Part shown: positions 10,341-27,719 of the stretch, piece by piece
Layout of the letters: each line of letters opens with the position of its first letter
Numbering within the stretch: the first letter of the stretch is position 1
Source: Luzula sylvatica
Taxonomy: Eukaryota; Streptophyta; Magnoliopsida; Poales; Juncaceae
Length of the DNA: 64,000 nt
Reading direction: 5' to 3'
Assembly (NCBI GenBank): GCA_946800325.1
Contig: OX326956.1
Coordinates: 19,806,667 to 19,870,666, forward strand
Program-made: the position numbers and the translations under genes
The notes under the pieces: generated by a model
Seen by the model: only the letters and a program-made list of their open reading frames with translations
The model's database searches: none
Told to the model about the DNA's origin: nothing

Positions 10341-11957
10341 AGAGGAAGGTGAAGTTTTAAAAGTTTTAAGTGAAGGGAATGGGAGGAGAATGGATGTGGA
10401 TTATTCTCGTTCAATAATAAAAATTAATTCCCTCCAAATTTGACGGGTAATGGATGTTACAAAATATTTGAAACATTATATGTCCAAAATACCTAACTTA
10501 ATTTTTTTAAATAATAACAATGTAATGGATAAAATTATTATTTTTCTTCGTTAATCAATTTAATACTCAAGAACAAGCAAAAAAAAAGACTTACCTTTAT
10601 TTTCATCATTATTTTCCTTCTCATTCCCTTCTCCTCCATGCAAAACTCAGGAGCAAATCATTAAGCTCTCTCCTCACGCTGCTCCCTCTCATTTCTCTCG
10701 CTTCCTTCTCTGGATCCAGATTCCACACATTGTCCTCGCTCTCTCACACACAAAGGGGCGCGGATCACTATGTTGTCCCCTCCCGCTATCTTCTCTCGCG
10801 AGTCAAATGTTTATGCCGATCCAAGCATCTTTGGCGCGCCTCTTCTCGATGAACATTTTGATTACTCTAGAAGAGTCATTATCTATTTTACTCCAAAAGA
10901 ATAATCTTATTTGTTTGTTAAATTCACATGTATTAGCAAAATTGAAATCAGTTTATTATAAACTACGAGTCATGATATAAAATAAAAGCCATTATATGCT
11001 TGAATTAATTGTTTAGAGACATAGAATATACAAGTCGCGACAGTGAGTAAATTAATACCAACTATTGATTATAAATACTCATCGGTTCTTATTATAATTT
11101 GTGGGTGGCCCAGAGCCAAAATTATTTGTTGGATGTGCAAATAGCACAACATATCACACCAAGACAAGTTAAGCAAAATGTTTGGTAAATATATTTGGTT
11201 GATTTATTCCCGATAATTTGATATCTTGAACATTTGTCAATTTGGACAAAAAGTTCAAATGATATGCATGAATTAGAAGTTTAAATTTAACATGTAAACG
11301 AAAAGTTTGCATTCAAGATAGTACCAAAGTAAATGCGTATGTTGCAAATATTATATTCCTAAAACTATATGTTATATTTTATAACAAACAAAATTAACTC
11401 ATAGGTTGTAGCGTGATACACATTTGGGTACAAACGTGCATATTTTAGAAATTAAAAAAATAAACAACTAAGATGAAATAATCAAATATGGGCAAAAAAA
11501 TTCAACATATAAAATATCATGCAAGTCTCTGAAAAATTCATTAGACATTAATTAAATTATCAATAAATCATGCCTACAATAGGGGAGACAAATAAAAACT
11601 AGAATAATAGGAAATTATATGGAATGATTCATCAAAGTCTTGATGAGATCCTTGAACAAATATATATGAACTAGGAGTTCATAAACCAATTATTTGCAAC
11701 GAATTGTAAATTGATGATTTGATGCAGTTATAGATAAAAGAATTATTAATAAATCAATTTTTCAATATAAAATGTTCATATTTGTAGTAGAATATCCTTG
11801 AGTAATTTTATGTTTGGTATACGTCTGAGGCGTGGTCGACCAATCGGTTACAACATTATAGATCCAAAAAAATAAGAAAGAGCATGTAAAAGTTGGCATA
11901 ATAGAAGTTGTTAATACTTCTCATAAATATATCATTTTTTGAAAGAGGACTGCTAAA
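10341..11957. other. intergenic, no gene seen
   Basis: AT-rich. 10600-10870 is a CT-rich patch that could be a relic of a gene 5' region, but no open frame of note starts there. Confidence 0.5.
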
Positions 11958-12241
11958 GCACTCCGCTCTTAACGCACGTCAGGCCGCCATATATCTTTCA
12001 CCTTCATATTTATACCTTTTTTACAACGACTCATAATAAGAACACTAGTATTTATACCTTTTTTTGCAACAAATATTACAAAATGTATAAATAATAGAAA
12101 ACAAGGTATAAGTATCACTGATCTTCATCCACACAAAAAAGATATAAATAAGAACAAAATTTGTATTTATAGTATAAAAAAAGGTATAAATATGAAGGTA
12201 AAAGGTACAAGGCGGTCTGGCGTGCGTTAAGAGCGGAGTGC
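11958..12241. mobile_element. MITE with 31-bp terminal inverted repeats
   Basis: The left end GCACTCCGCTCTTAACGCAC (continuing to 11987) is the near-perfect inverse of the right end (12211-12241, GCGTTAAGAGCGGAGTGC). Inside, TTCACCTTCATATTTATACC and GGTATAAATATGAAGGTAAA are also inverted, so most of the 284 bp can fold on itself. No coding capacity. The target duplication is not clear, so the superfamily is left open. Confidence 0.85.
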
Positions 12242-13857
12242 AGAATCTTTTCTCTTTTTTGAAAATGATATGGAAAGTTTTATTAGTAGATGACATAAAC
12301 AAATGTATAATCTTTGAAAAGATTCAGGTACCCGATAGTATTGAAATTAACGAAAATAATGAGATCTCAAAATCATGTCTCTACTCGAAAAAAAAATGAA
12401 ACCGAAATGAAACTATAATTATTGAGAAAATTGCACATACCACTACGACATTATTGAGAAACTATAGTTATTGATAATCAATAAAAACGAGGATTTACAA
12501 TTAAATCAATTGAACAATGTTGACAAATAAAAGTGTTGACCATACTAAAATTTAGATATGAGTGTGAAATGTTTGGACGAGCGGTCCGAAAAAATAGTGG
12601 AGGACTCAAAATGTATCGTGTATATATGGTAACATATTATTTATATGCTAATTGGGTTACACTATTAATCAAAATCTCTGAAGGATTTAGAATGTCCTAA
12701 ATATATTATCTGATCTCTCGAGGGATATGCTTGAAGCATATTATATTAAATAACAAAGATTTTTGTATGAATTGAAGTAATCTGAGCATGTATGCCATGA
12801 TCATTTTAATATTGAAGAAATATTATATATATCCATATCAATGATCAAATTCTTACATGCATATTTAACGCAAATAATGTTATTTGTTATAAAATTGTAT
12901 TGAATATATGATTACTAGAACTCATGAAGAGCTATGAAAGACAAATTACATAAATAACAAATTTGTTATGATAAATATCGGTTATAAATAGTTTGTCATG
13001 CATGGATTACAAATACGTTTAATATTTCCTAGAAGGGATCTTGTTTATCACAGGCAACTAGATTTTCAGACAACTAGTGAAAAATGTTGAAGTTCGTAGT
13101 TTTTGAAATATTCGTATCCATGAGGGGGATAAATAATAGGTATTGCATTTTTTTACCATCCATGGTTTTGTCCCACCGGATTTTCTTACAAGGTCTTTAA
13201 TGAGATATTTTATGTTATGTACGAAATATAAAAATATAGCAATCTAATTTCTTTCACTGGGAATTTTATGTAGTAAGGTTTTAACGAAGCATTTTTTATA
13301 CGTATAAAATGAATACATTCGAGGAGAGTGTTATAAGTATGAATGTATTTATTGTTATTAGTTATAGCATAATATGTTATGTACATCGGTGTGAAAGTTT
13401 GGTAATCATGAACATGCAAATGTGCACATTGAAGATTTTTGGTTGGAACATTCATGTCGGATCAAAAGATGTTATGTTTTATATGTAAGCACGATTTATG
13501 TTAATCTTTTGTACAAATAAATCAATATAATGATAATGATTCATTTACTCCATCTATATTTTTGGTGTTATTTTATTATTTTTATAATATATAATATGTT
13601 TGGACAAGATATTTTTAAAATATGAATACGAAAAGTAAACAAAGTTGAAATTAAATAACATGAATAATTCAGTACCCGTTATTTTGGCTAAAAAAAACTA
13701 TAATATCATTAAGATAATTGTAATGAACTAATCCCTTCCGAGTTATTGTTTGCATTTACGATACTTGTAACAGTTCTCCTATACTTGTTATTTCACAAAT
13801 TTGTGAAATGTTATTTTTGAATTCTGAATACATGAGTTTTAATACTACTACGACGAC

Positions 13858-13905
<48 letters not shown>

Positions 13906-14215
13906 CTCAATTCCGCAATTAATTGAGTGTGATAATCATATTATAACACCTTGCTTGATTTGTCCCTTCCAACAAATTAATGGTCCATTTGTTCTTCACA
14001 ATTTGGAACCGAAAAATGCAAGGATAAGATAACCTAGCCAGTGCACTATTCCAACTTGCGCACCCTCTATTAAAGCTACGATCCAAAAGTGCAAAATTAA
14101 AGATCTTATTCTATCTGTATTTTATCAACGAGAATGCATTCCGTCTTTATTGCATTCCGAACCGTTCATATTAGTCATGTAACGTCACATGACAAAACAC
14201 ATGCTTAAAAAATGA
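12242..14215. other. intergenic, no gene seen
   Basis: AT-rich. The open frame over the AAT repeat at 13808-14032 is only a poly-Asn artefact. Confidence 0.5.
13859..13904. repeat. (AAT)n microsatellite
   Basis: About 15 AAT units. Confidence 0.95.
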
Positions 14216-14790
14216 GCGGACAAAAAATTAGACGAGCGATTATTTTTTTCGAGCGGCGCCTAATATTCGGTTAACGTCCATATATCTTTCGCCGTCATAT
14301 TTATATAATCATTTTTTATACTTTTAAATTTCATATTTATAATATTTAATATAAAAAATGTATAAATAACAACAGATTTTATTCATATTATAGAAAAAAT
14401 ATATAAATATTTAGGTAATTATTTTTATACATTTCACCATCATATTTATACGTTTTTACAATGAAAGAGATATAAACAATAACAAATATTTTTCATAGTA
14501 TAGAAAGTATAGAAATAACAATAAATTTTTAATCTCAAGTATAGAAAAGATATAAATAATAGTAAAATAATATTAAAAAGATATAGTAAAAAGTACAAAT
14601 AATAATAAAAGATGTTCAGTACAAAAGTATAAATAACAACAAATTTTTAATATATAATATTGAAAAATTAATAAAATAATAGAATAAGTATAAATAACAA
14701 CATATTATTCATCGATGTAGTATAGAAAAAATTTATAAAATAATATAAAAATATATAGAAAAAAATAAGACCGGACAGTGGACAACTCCG
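14216..14790. mobile_element. degenerate relative of the 11958 MITE
   Basis: Shares CCATATATCTTTC and CATATTTATAC words with the MITE at 11958-12241 (compare 14278-14312 and 14434-14462), followed by many ATAAATAACAA-type words. Termini GAGCGG... and ...CCGGACAGTGGACA are too decayed to fix the limits. Confidence 0.4.
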
Positions 14791-18267
<3,477 letters not shown>

Positions 18268-18498
18268 GGAGAGTTTTATGATAGACCCATTTTTTTATCA
18301 TGGACATTTTTTCAAAAAATATTTTATGATATTTTAGGTATTTATCAATTAATTATACAAAATATATGTTTTACATAGAATTAAATGATAAATATACAAT
18401 TGAATCTTACAAAAAAAATCATTAGTTAACAAATATTCGAAATATTTTTTTTGAAAATGAGTCTATCATAAAAAAATGAGTTTATCATAGAACTCTCC
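18268..18498. mobile_element. MITE, GGAGAGTTTTATGATAG family
   Basis: Ends GGAGAGTTTTATGATAGAC and GTTTATCATAGAACTCTCC are inverted. A second set of inverted words (TTTTTCAAAAAATATTT / AAATATTTTTTTTGAAAA) extends the fold. 231 bp, no coding capacity. A related copy with a clear 8-bp target duplication is at 54084-54301. Confidence 0.75.
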
Positions 18499-18661
18499 TT
18501 TCTGGGTTATTAAGCAAGTTATTGAATGTATTTGTCGATTAGTTATTTTAATTGATAGTTAATTGTGGGAGTAGTGATTGGAAGATGGAAAGAGGGAGTT
18601 TGAAAGAGGCAAATTATGTTCACGAATAACAACATAATATGATGATTGATGATATCACGTT

Positions 18662-18880
18662 GATTCAATCAACATAGTGATGGAGATTTCCGGGAGCATG
18701 ATATAATTTCCATGAAATATATAAATATTATATAATTGTAATGACTAATAAAAACAATATATATCTTGCTAATTCAATCAACGTAGTGATGGAGATTTTC
18801 GGAAGCATGATAAATTTTCCGTGAAATATATAAATAATATAAAACTTTAATGACGAATAAGAACAGTATATATCAATAGC
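18662..18880. repeat. imperfect 109-bp tandem duplication downstream of a peroxidase gene
   Basis: Two units in a row (18662-18770, 18771-18880) share ATTCAATCAAC(A/G)TAGTGATGGAGAT, GAAATATATAAATA and AATGAC(T/G)AATAA. It lies about 280 bp past the stop of the gene at 19159 and may fall in or near its 3' end region. Confidence 0.75.
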
Positions 18881-19158
18881 AAAACAATCTATAATATATT
18901 TTTTAAGTACTACAAAAGTAAAAACATCTTGATTGATTTCCTCCATTACAAAAATAGATACACTACTTTACATTTCCAACTTTATTACGGTAAATATAAA
19001 TTCGTATCAACTCGTACATTTCATATATGTTTACATCATATGAAACAACATTTTCATACCAAAAAGATACACAAAATTAAGAATTATAACTATGTAAACA
19101 CATAACAAATAATTTTAATCAAACTAGCTACAAAAGAATATCATAATTACTTCGATAA

Positions 19159-22122
<2,964 letters not shown>

Positions 22123-22191
22123 TGCCACCTTGCTCTCTCTTAGTGATGAATCTTTTTCTCCCTTGATAACTAAGGTTTCACAAGTAGAGTT

Positions 22192-22201
22192 CCTTATATA
22201 G
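22192..22201 (-). promoter_or_regulatory. TATA box of the peroxidase at 19159-22122
   Basis: CTATATAAGG on the minus strand, about 70 bp upstream of the start codon, a usual plant core-promoter spacing. Confidence 0.65.
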
Positions 22202-22579
22202 CATGTGGAGAGTGCATGTCCTAGACTCTATGCAACTATGCAAGTTTTGATTGCATAGAAGTGCAATTAATTTGTAACTGCTCCCAAAATAATTGCTGTT
22301 TTTAAGGCAAATAATTAATGTATATATGTTTTATTATAAAAATATAAACATAAATGTATTTAGGAGCGGATCTATGTAGTAGTCGAAAGAACCATCACCA
22401 ATCAAGATTAGTATACTGTGCTATAATAAAACTTCAAAATCTATGTGAATTGGATTTTCCTAAATCATTTCAAGTTCATTTGTAAGTTAATTCAAAAAAA
22501 AAAAAAAAGTTCATTTGTAAGAATTTTTTTTTTGTCGGTCCTGATATATACGTATTGTCGAGATTCGTCACTGAATATT

Positions 22580-23536
22580 GGGCATGTTTGATTTGAGGGA
22601 TTAGCATGGATATGTATTTCAATATCCGGGATAACATATAAATTATTTGTTTGATTTGGTGTATTTTGGTGAAATCCATGTATTTCATTATAAAATTATT
22701 TCTCCAAATTATATGCATAAATAATGACTATATTTATATTATACAATAATAATAATATTGTATTAAATACTATAATATAATTTTACTTTATTTTATTTAA
22801 ATATACTATAATATAATGTAATAATATTAAATAATATTATATGATATTATATTATATAATATAATATTAAATAATATAAAAGAATATAATATTAAGTAAT
22901 ATAATATATAAAAAATAATATTATATTGTATTGTATAATATAATATAAAACAATATAATATAATATAATACAATTTAATTTAATATAATATAATATAATA
23001 TAAAATAAAATAAAACAATAAAATCTAAGATAACATAGCATGACATAACATAACATAACATAATATAATATAATATCATATCATATTATATTGTATTGTA
23101 TAATATAATATAATATAATATTATGATATGACATGATATAATATAATATAATATAATATAGTATAAAACAATATAATATAATTTTACATATAATATAATA
23201 TAATATAATATAATATAATATAAAACAGTATCATATAAAATCATATAATATAATATCACATAATATAATATATTATATTATATACCATCATAAATATAAT
23301 ATAATACAAAATAATATATTATAATTTAATATAATTTAATATAAAATAAAATAATATAATATAATGAGTGATTAAACATTAAAATATTAAAATCATGAAT
23401 TTTGTACAAATAATCAAACAAGGGATTGTATATACATGATTTCAAGATACAACAAATCAAACAACTCACATGGATTATCAAATACATGTATTTCAGTTAT
23501 CCATGTATAGCAAAATCCCTCAAATCAAACGTGTCC
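22580..23536. mobile_element. inverted-repeat element with an AT minisatellite core (Tourist-like)
   Basis: Ends GGGCATGTTTGATTTGAGGG and CCCTCAAATCAAACGTGTCC are inverted, flanked by ATT on each side (22577-22579, 23537-23539). The TIR style GGGC(N)TGTTTG suggests PIF/Harbinger (Tourist). The inner inverted words (ATCCATGTATTTCA / TACATGTATTTCAG area) are followed by about 600 bp made almost only of TAATA and TATAA words. No coding capacity. The core appears to have expanded after insertion. Confidence 0.7.
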
Positions 23537-25075
23537 ATTATTCAAGGTAAAAAATAATTATTGTATTATAACTTTAGAATAGATTGCAAAGGTAATAACA
23601 GAGGATTTGGGTTGAAGCATGTGGCAAGGGCGAATCTGAGAGAAATGAAGAGTGGCCATGTGGAGAGCAATTAGTGAGAAGACAAGAGTCAAGTGCTAAT
23701 TAAGCTAGCCGACGACTTGTGTAATATCATGGAGGAAGAAGACACGTAATTATGTACACAGTTCGGCGTTTGCTTTCCTCAATCATTGATTAGAACTTGT
23801 AATTTATGCAGTTAAATCACATGAATAAATGGATGGTTCGGCAAGTTTTCAACACATTCACATTTCAGTCCTTGCTGAGTTTTAAATTACTTTATTTTTA
23901 TTTTAAAACACGCAGCTTACAAATAGAATGAAACTGTTGGGAACTTGTCGAAATCAAGATCGCCTTGAAAGCCTCCTCCATCGTACAAGCTCCAGACTTT
24001 GTTTTGAAGAGAAAGGAAAGAAAATGACAAGATCACCTTTCGTTCATTTTTACTAATCCATAAAAATAGCGAACGAAAGATCAGAAATGCGCATCGGGAA
24101 TCTATAAAGCACTTCCTACTGGGTTGATGGTCACAACCAATCTTTGGCAGCTAACACAGATAAACAGACAGGAGCAACTATATGTTGATTATATTTCAAT
24201 AAAATAACCAAATAAATAAATAAAATAATTATTTAAATAAATAAATCAAGACAAGCCTGGATGTACGCACGCGGTCATGCCACAGCTGTTCTAAAGACAT
24301 ATTAACGACATCTTGTGCAGGATATTTTCGTTTCTCCATCTTCAAAATTCTACATCTCGAGAACTCATCTCGTATCAGTTCCGTAATCACAATCAATCGA
24401 GAATGGATGTCCCTCATTTCGAAAGAAATGAAGCCGTGCACCGAATTCTTCGAACCAAGATTTATATTTTTACATGTATAATTTGAGAATATATTGGAAG
24501 AGATAGTGTTTTATGTTATATTGTCTTTTGGATGTAGCAAAGATGAAAGAGTAGCCATTGTTATGCATATCAAAAACCAAATAATTAAGTGCCTTAAAAA
24601 TTATGTTATATTGTCTTCGAACCATATTTGATTATTGTAGTTTGTTTCAAATAAATAATGACCATGTTAATCTTTCTAATATTAATTTCATATGTACCTT
24701 AAAAATTAGGCACATGTAAAAAATCTTGAATGGTCGAAATAAATTTATTATGATCAAGATTTACATTTATCAATTAGTCTATTTTAGTTATTATATTATT
24801 ATTCATTTTGAAAAAAGAATAGAGGCTTGAATAAATATATATGTATAATATATTTTTTTATTAAGTGGAGATAGAAATGCTTAAAACAAATATGAACAAA
24901 AGCTCCGTAATCAAACCACGATTCTAAAGAGAAAAATAAATTATCAAACTTTAAAATCCTAGCATTTTAGCCAAGTCATTTGATCTTAATTAATCAAAGT
25001 TTAATTAGATTAATGGTTTGGTATAATTTATTTGTATCAAGTCATATTAAATTGAAAAATAATTGACTGACTTAA
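23537..25075. other. intergenic, with one old dispersed repeat
   Basis: No gene supported except the conserved repeat at 24215-24470. Confidence 0.5.
24215..24470 (-). repeat. dispersed conserved repeat, inverted copy at 35600-35840
   Basis: Read on the minus strand it matches the plus strand of 35600-35840 in order: GAAGAATTCGGTG, CATTTCTTTC(G/A)AAATGA, GATACGAGAT, TTTTGAAGATGGA, CCTGCACAAGA and CTTGATTTATTTATT. This copy keeps a 70-codon open frame (24441-24229) starting MHGFISFEMRDIH; the other copy does not. I do not recognise the protein. It may be a gene fragment or an old transposon end. Confidence 0.6.
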
Positions 25076-25084
25076 TTTTTAAAT

Positions 25085-26731
25085 GGGAATTTTTTTTATA
25101 TATTCCTGCTAAACACTTAAATTACGTATTTATTCCTCTTAAAGTGCTAATATCATATTTATCCCTACTAAATATGATTACTATCAAATTTGTCCATTTT
25201 AAACTTATAAATTATCAAATTTATCCAAACCGTTAAGTTTCTGTTAAGTTTAACAACATTTATAATTTAAATCTAATTAAATTGTCAAATTTTAATTTTA
25301 ATTGACCAAATTGCCCTTTTAATATACACACATAATAAAAACATTAAACCCATTAACCCCTACAGTTAACTTTCCAACCCAAATCTGACAATGCCCTTCT
25401 GTCAGTAGCGAACATTTCTCTTTCTCTGGCGAACATCCTCTCTCTCTCAGACAAACACTCTCTCCCCTTCGTGCCATCTATGTCAGCCTAAGACACCTAA
25501 GACTCGAAGACTGGTATGCTATCCATCAAAGTCAGCCATGACTGGATAAATTTTACTTGGGAAAGCAATCAAATTGTTTGGTTGGTTCAATATTTTGGAA
25601 AATTTTAATAATGTCATTGTTTGAATTAAATATTTGACTTGTGTCCTATATAATTGCTGCCTTTCCAATGAAGAGGGAGCTTGAAGCAGGAAACAAAAAA
25701 AGTCAGTATGGGCGGATGAAACATAAAAGGAAGATTTTATTGCCAGTGTTGCTCGCTGGTAATTCTAAAAACATCAAAATGCTTCTTCAATTGCTTTTTA
25801 ATTTCATCTTCCAAAGATGATGAAGGTGGAATCGAAACGATCGAAGATGAATCGGCGATAAAGGATAATTGCTCTGTACAATTTTCTTTTCACTGAGGAA
25901 CACCGAATACAATTTTTTTTTCAATGTATATAAAATGCATACAAAAAGTATCGACGATTCCAATTCAATCAAACCTATTATTTATTTTTCTTCTATTTGT
26001 ATACATTTTTATGTACTTAAAGGCTTAAAGCTTTAAATTAATCTTAATTAGCATGCTTGATTAGCCACTATAGACTTTATCACAGAGAAAAAAAATGAGA
26101 ATTGCTGAAATGTAATGAATTGAGTTTTTTTGTATATAATTGTGGTTAATCTTGTGGTTAATCGAGAGAAAAGAGAAGAGACCTTGAGACATTCTGGTAG
26201 ATCGTCGTTTTTGGTCCTCACATGTATCTGCAACATTATCACAATATAAGTAACAAATAGAAATTGTATAGAGATGGAAAGAAGGGGGAGGGGGGGAGAG
26301 AGAAAGTGACCTCCATGGCAACGTCGCAAGAGTCATCGCAACCAGAAGCTAGACATGCAAGGATGACGATGCTGGCAGCCATGGAAGAGGCTTTGAAGGA
26401 GAGTCAATCTTGATCCATTAGTGCCACTACTGCAAGATACCTCGCAAGCTCATCAATTATGCAATCAGCATTTTATAGCCTTCAAATAAAACTTGTCAAT
26501 TTTCCATGGTATTAAAATGAAGAGTTCAAAACGAGAGGGAGAGGTTGAAAGAGAAAGAGAGAGGGGTAGAATAGTAAATTCATTTTCTTTTTCTGTTAAC
26601 ATTAACAACACGTTGATTTTGTACATATTTGATCGTTTAGGTGCTTTGAAGGGATAAATATGATATTATCACTTTAAGAAGGATAAATATGTAATTTAGT
26701 TGTTTAGTAGGGATATATACGAAGTTTCCCC
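25085..26731. mobile_element. Mutator-like element (candidate Pack-MULE)
   Basis: The 9-bp direct repeat TTTTTAAAT flanks both ends (25076-25084 and 26732-26740), the hallmark of Mutator insertion. Terminal inverted repeats are long: about 110 bp match, for example CTTAAATTACGTATTTAT, TCTTAAAGTG and ATATCATATTTATCCCT against the inverse of 26640-26725. The 1647-bp element lacks a transposase. Its interior (25380-26560) has a higher GC content and looks gene-like: a stretch near 26310-26400 can be read with CCATGGAAGAGGC and intron-like neighbours. This suggests a captured host fragment, whose source I cannot name. Confidence 0.8.
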
Positions 26732-26941
26732 TTTTTAAATTATCCAAATAATACTGGATCAATCTAGTTGTGTATGATGGTAGGCTTGAAATGAACAAGA
26801 CCCCATTTCATGTATTGGCTTGATCCAATATATAAGTTCCATATGATTGCAAGTGTAATTTGTCATGCAGCACTTGTGTATGATATGGCTGACTGTATCT
26901 GTCGTCAATATACTATTTATAATTTATAAGTATTTCATTTG

Positions 26942-27719
26942 GACAAAATCGGTTTTTGGTAGCGGAAGAGATGTTGAAGAGAGAAGAGCGAATCAAGAAG
27001 CGAATCAAGAAGCGAATCAAGAAGACATGAAAATTAAGGGAGGTTCACTCCGGCAAGGAGATCATCTCAGGGAGGTGGTACAAAGAGCAATTCAACGTCC
27101 AAATTAAACAAACATGGAGGGTTCTTAAATTATACACTTCTCTCGATCTTGACTAGAATAACTCTCTTAATCTCTTCTCTTGTTCTCATCTAATAAACCT
27201 TCCTTCTCCTGATCCAAATCTTGAGCAATCAAACCTCCATTTCTTCTTCAAAACCTGCTAGAAAACCACCAAGATCAAGATCTTTTCATCTCTCCAAGTA
27301 TAAACCAACCAAGTAAAATATACAAAGGAGGATTACCAGAGTACTAGTGTGAGCAAGGTGAAGAAAATTGAGGAATCAGCTCAACCAGTAAAGGAAGATC
27401 AACAGTGCATTCACAATACCAGTCTCCTCTCCATACCACCTCTCCAGTTCACATCCTCTCCAGTTCACATCTTCAAGAATTGAGATCAAATGGAGGGGTC
27501 CTAGAGAGAATTGAGATCAAACTGGACACAAGGAAGCCTACAGTTGTCCAAACAAGAAGGGAGATTCTACAGTTGTTCTTCAGCTGTCCAAAGAAGAGAA
27601 CTCTCCATTGGAAGACAAGAGGAAAGCTCTCAAGTATCATCTCCAGTGCAACCTTCAGTTCAAGCTTCTCTTCAGTGCTTCATTCCTGCTAAGTTTTCTT
27701 TATACATCTAATTAGAATT
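26942..27719 (+). promoter_or_regulatory. LINE 5' leader with a 12-bp triple repeat
   Basis: The 778-bp leader before ORF1 starts with GCGAATCAAGAA three times in a row (26988-27023). It is CT/GA-rich and less A-rich than the coding part. Plant L1 promoters are internal, so promoter function is inferred from position only. A short upstream frame (27405-27692) is probably not translated into a known protein. Confidence 0.5.

Noticed and set aside
10365..10645. Possible MITE from GGGAATGGGAGGAGAATGG and CATTCCCTTCTCCTCC
   Set aside because: The match is short and purine-biased, with no flanking duplication.
13808..14032. Open frame with a long Asn run
   Set aside because: It is the translation of the AAT microsatellite with no supported flanking exons.
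26048..26336. Two overlapping minus-strand frames inside the Mutator-like element
   Set aside because: Overlap in different frames through low-complexity sequence; not a credible gene by themselves.
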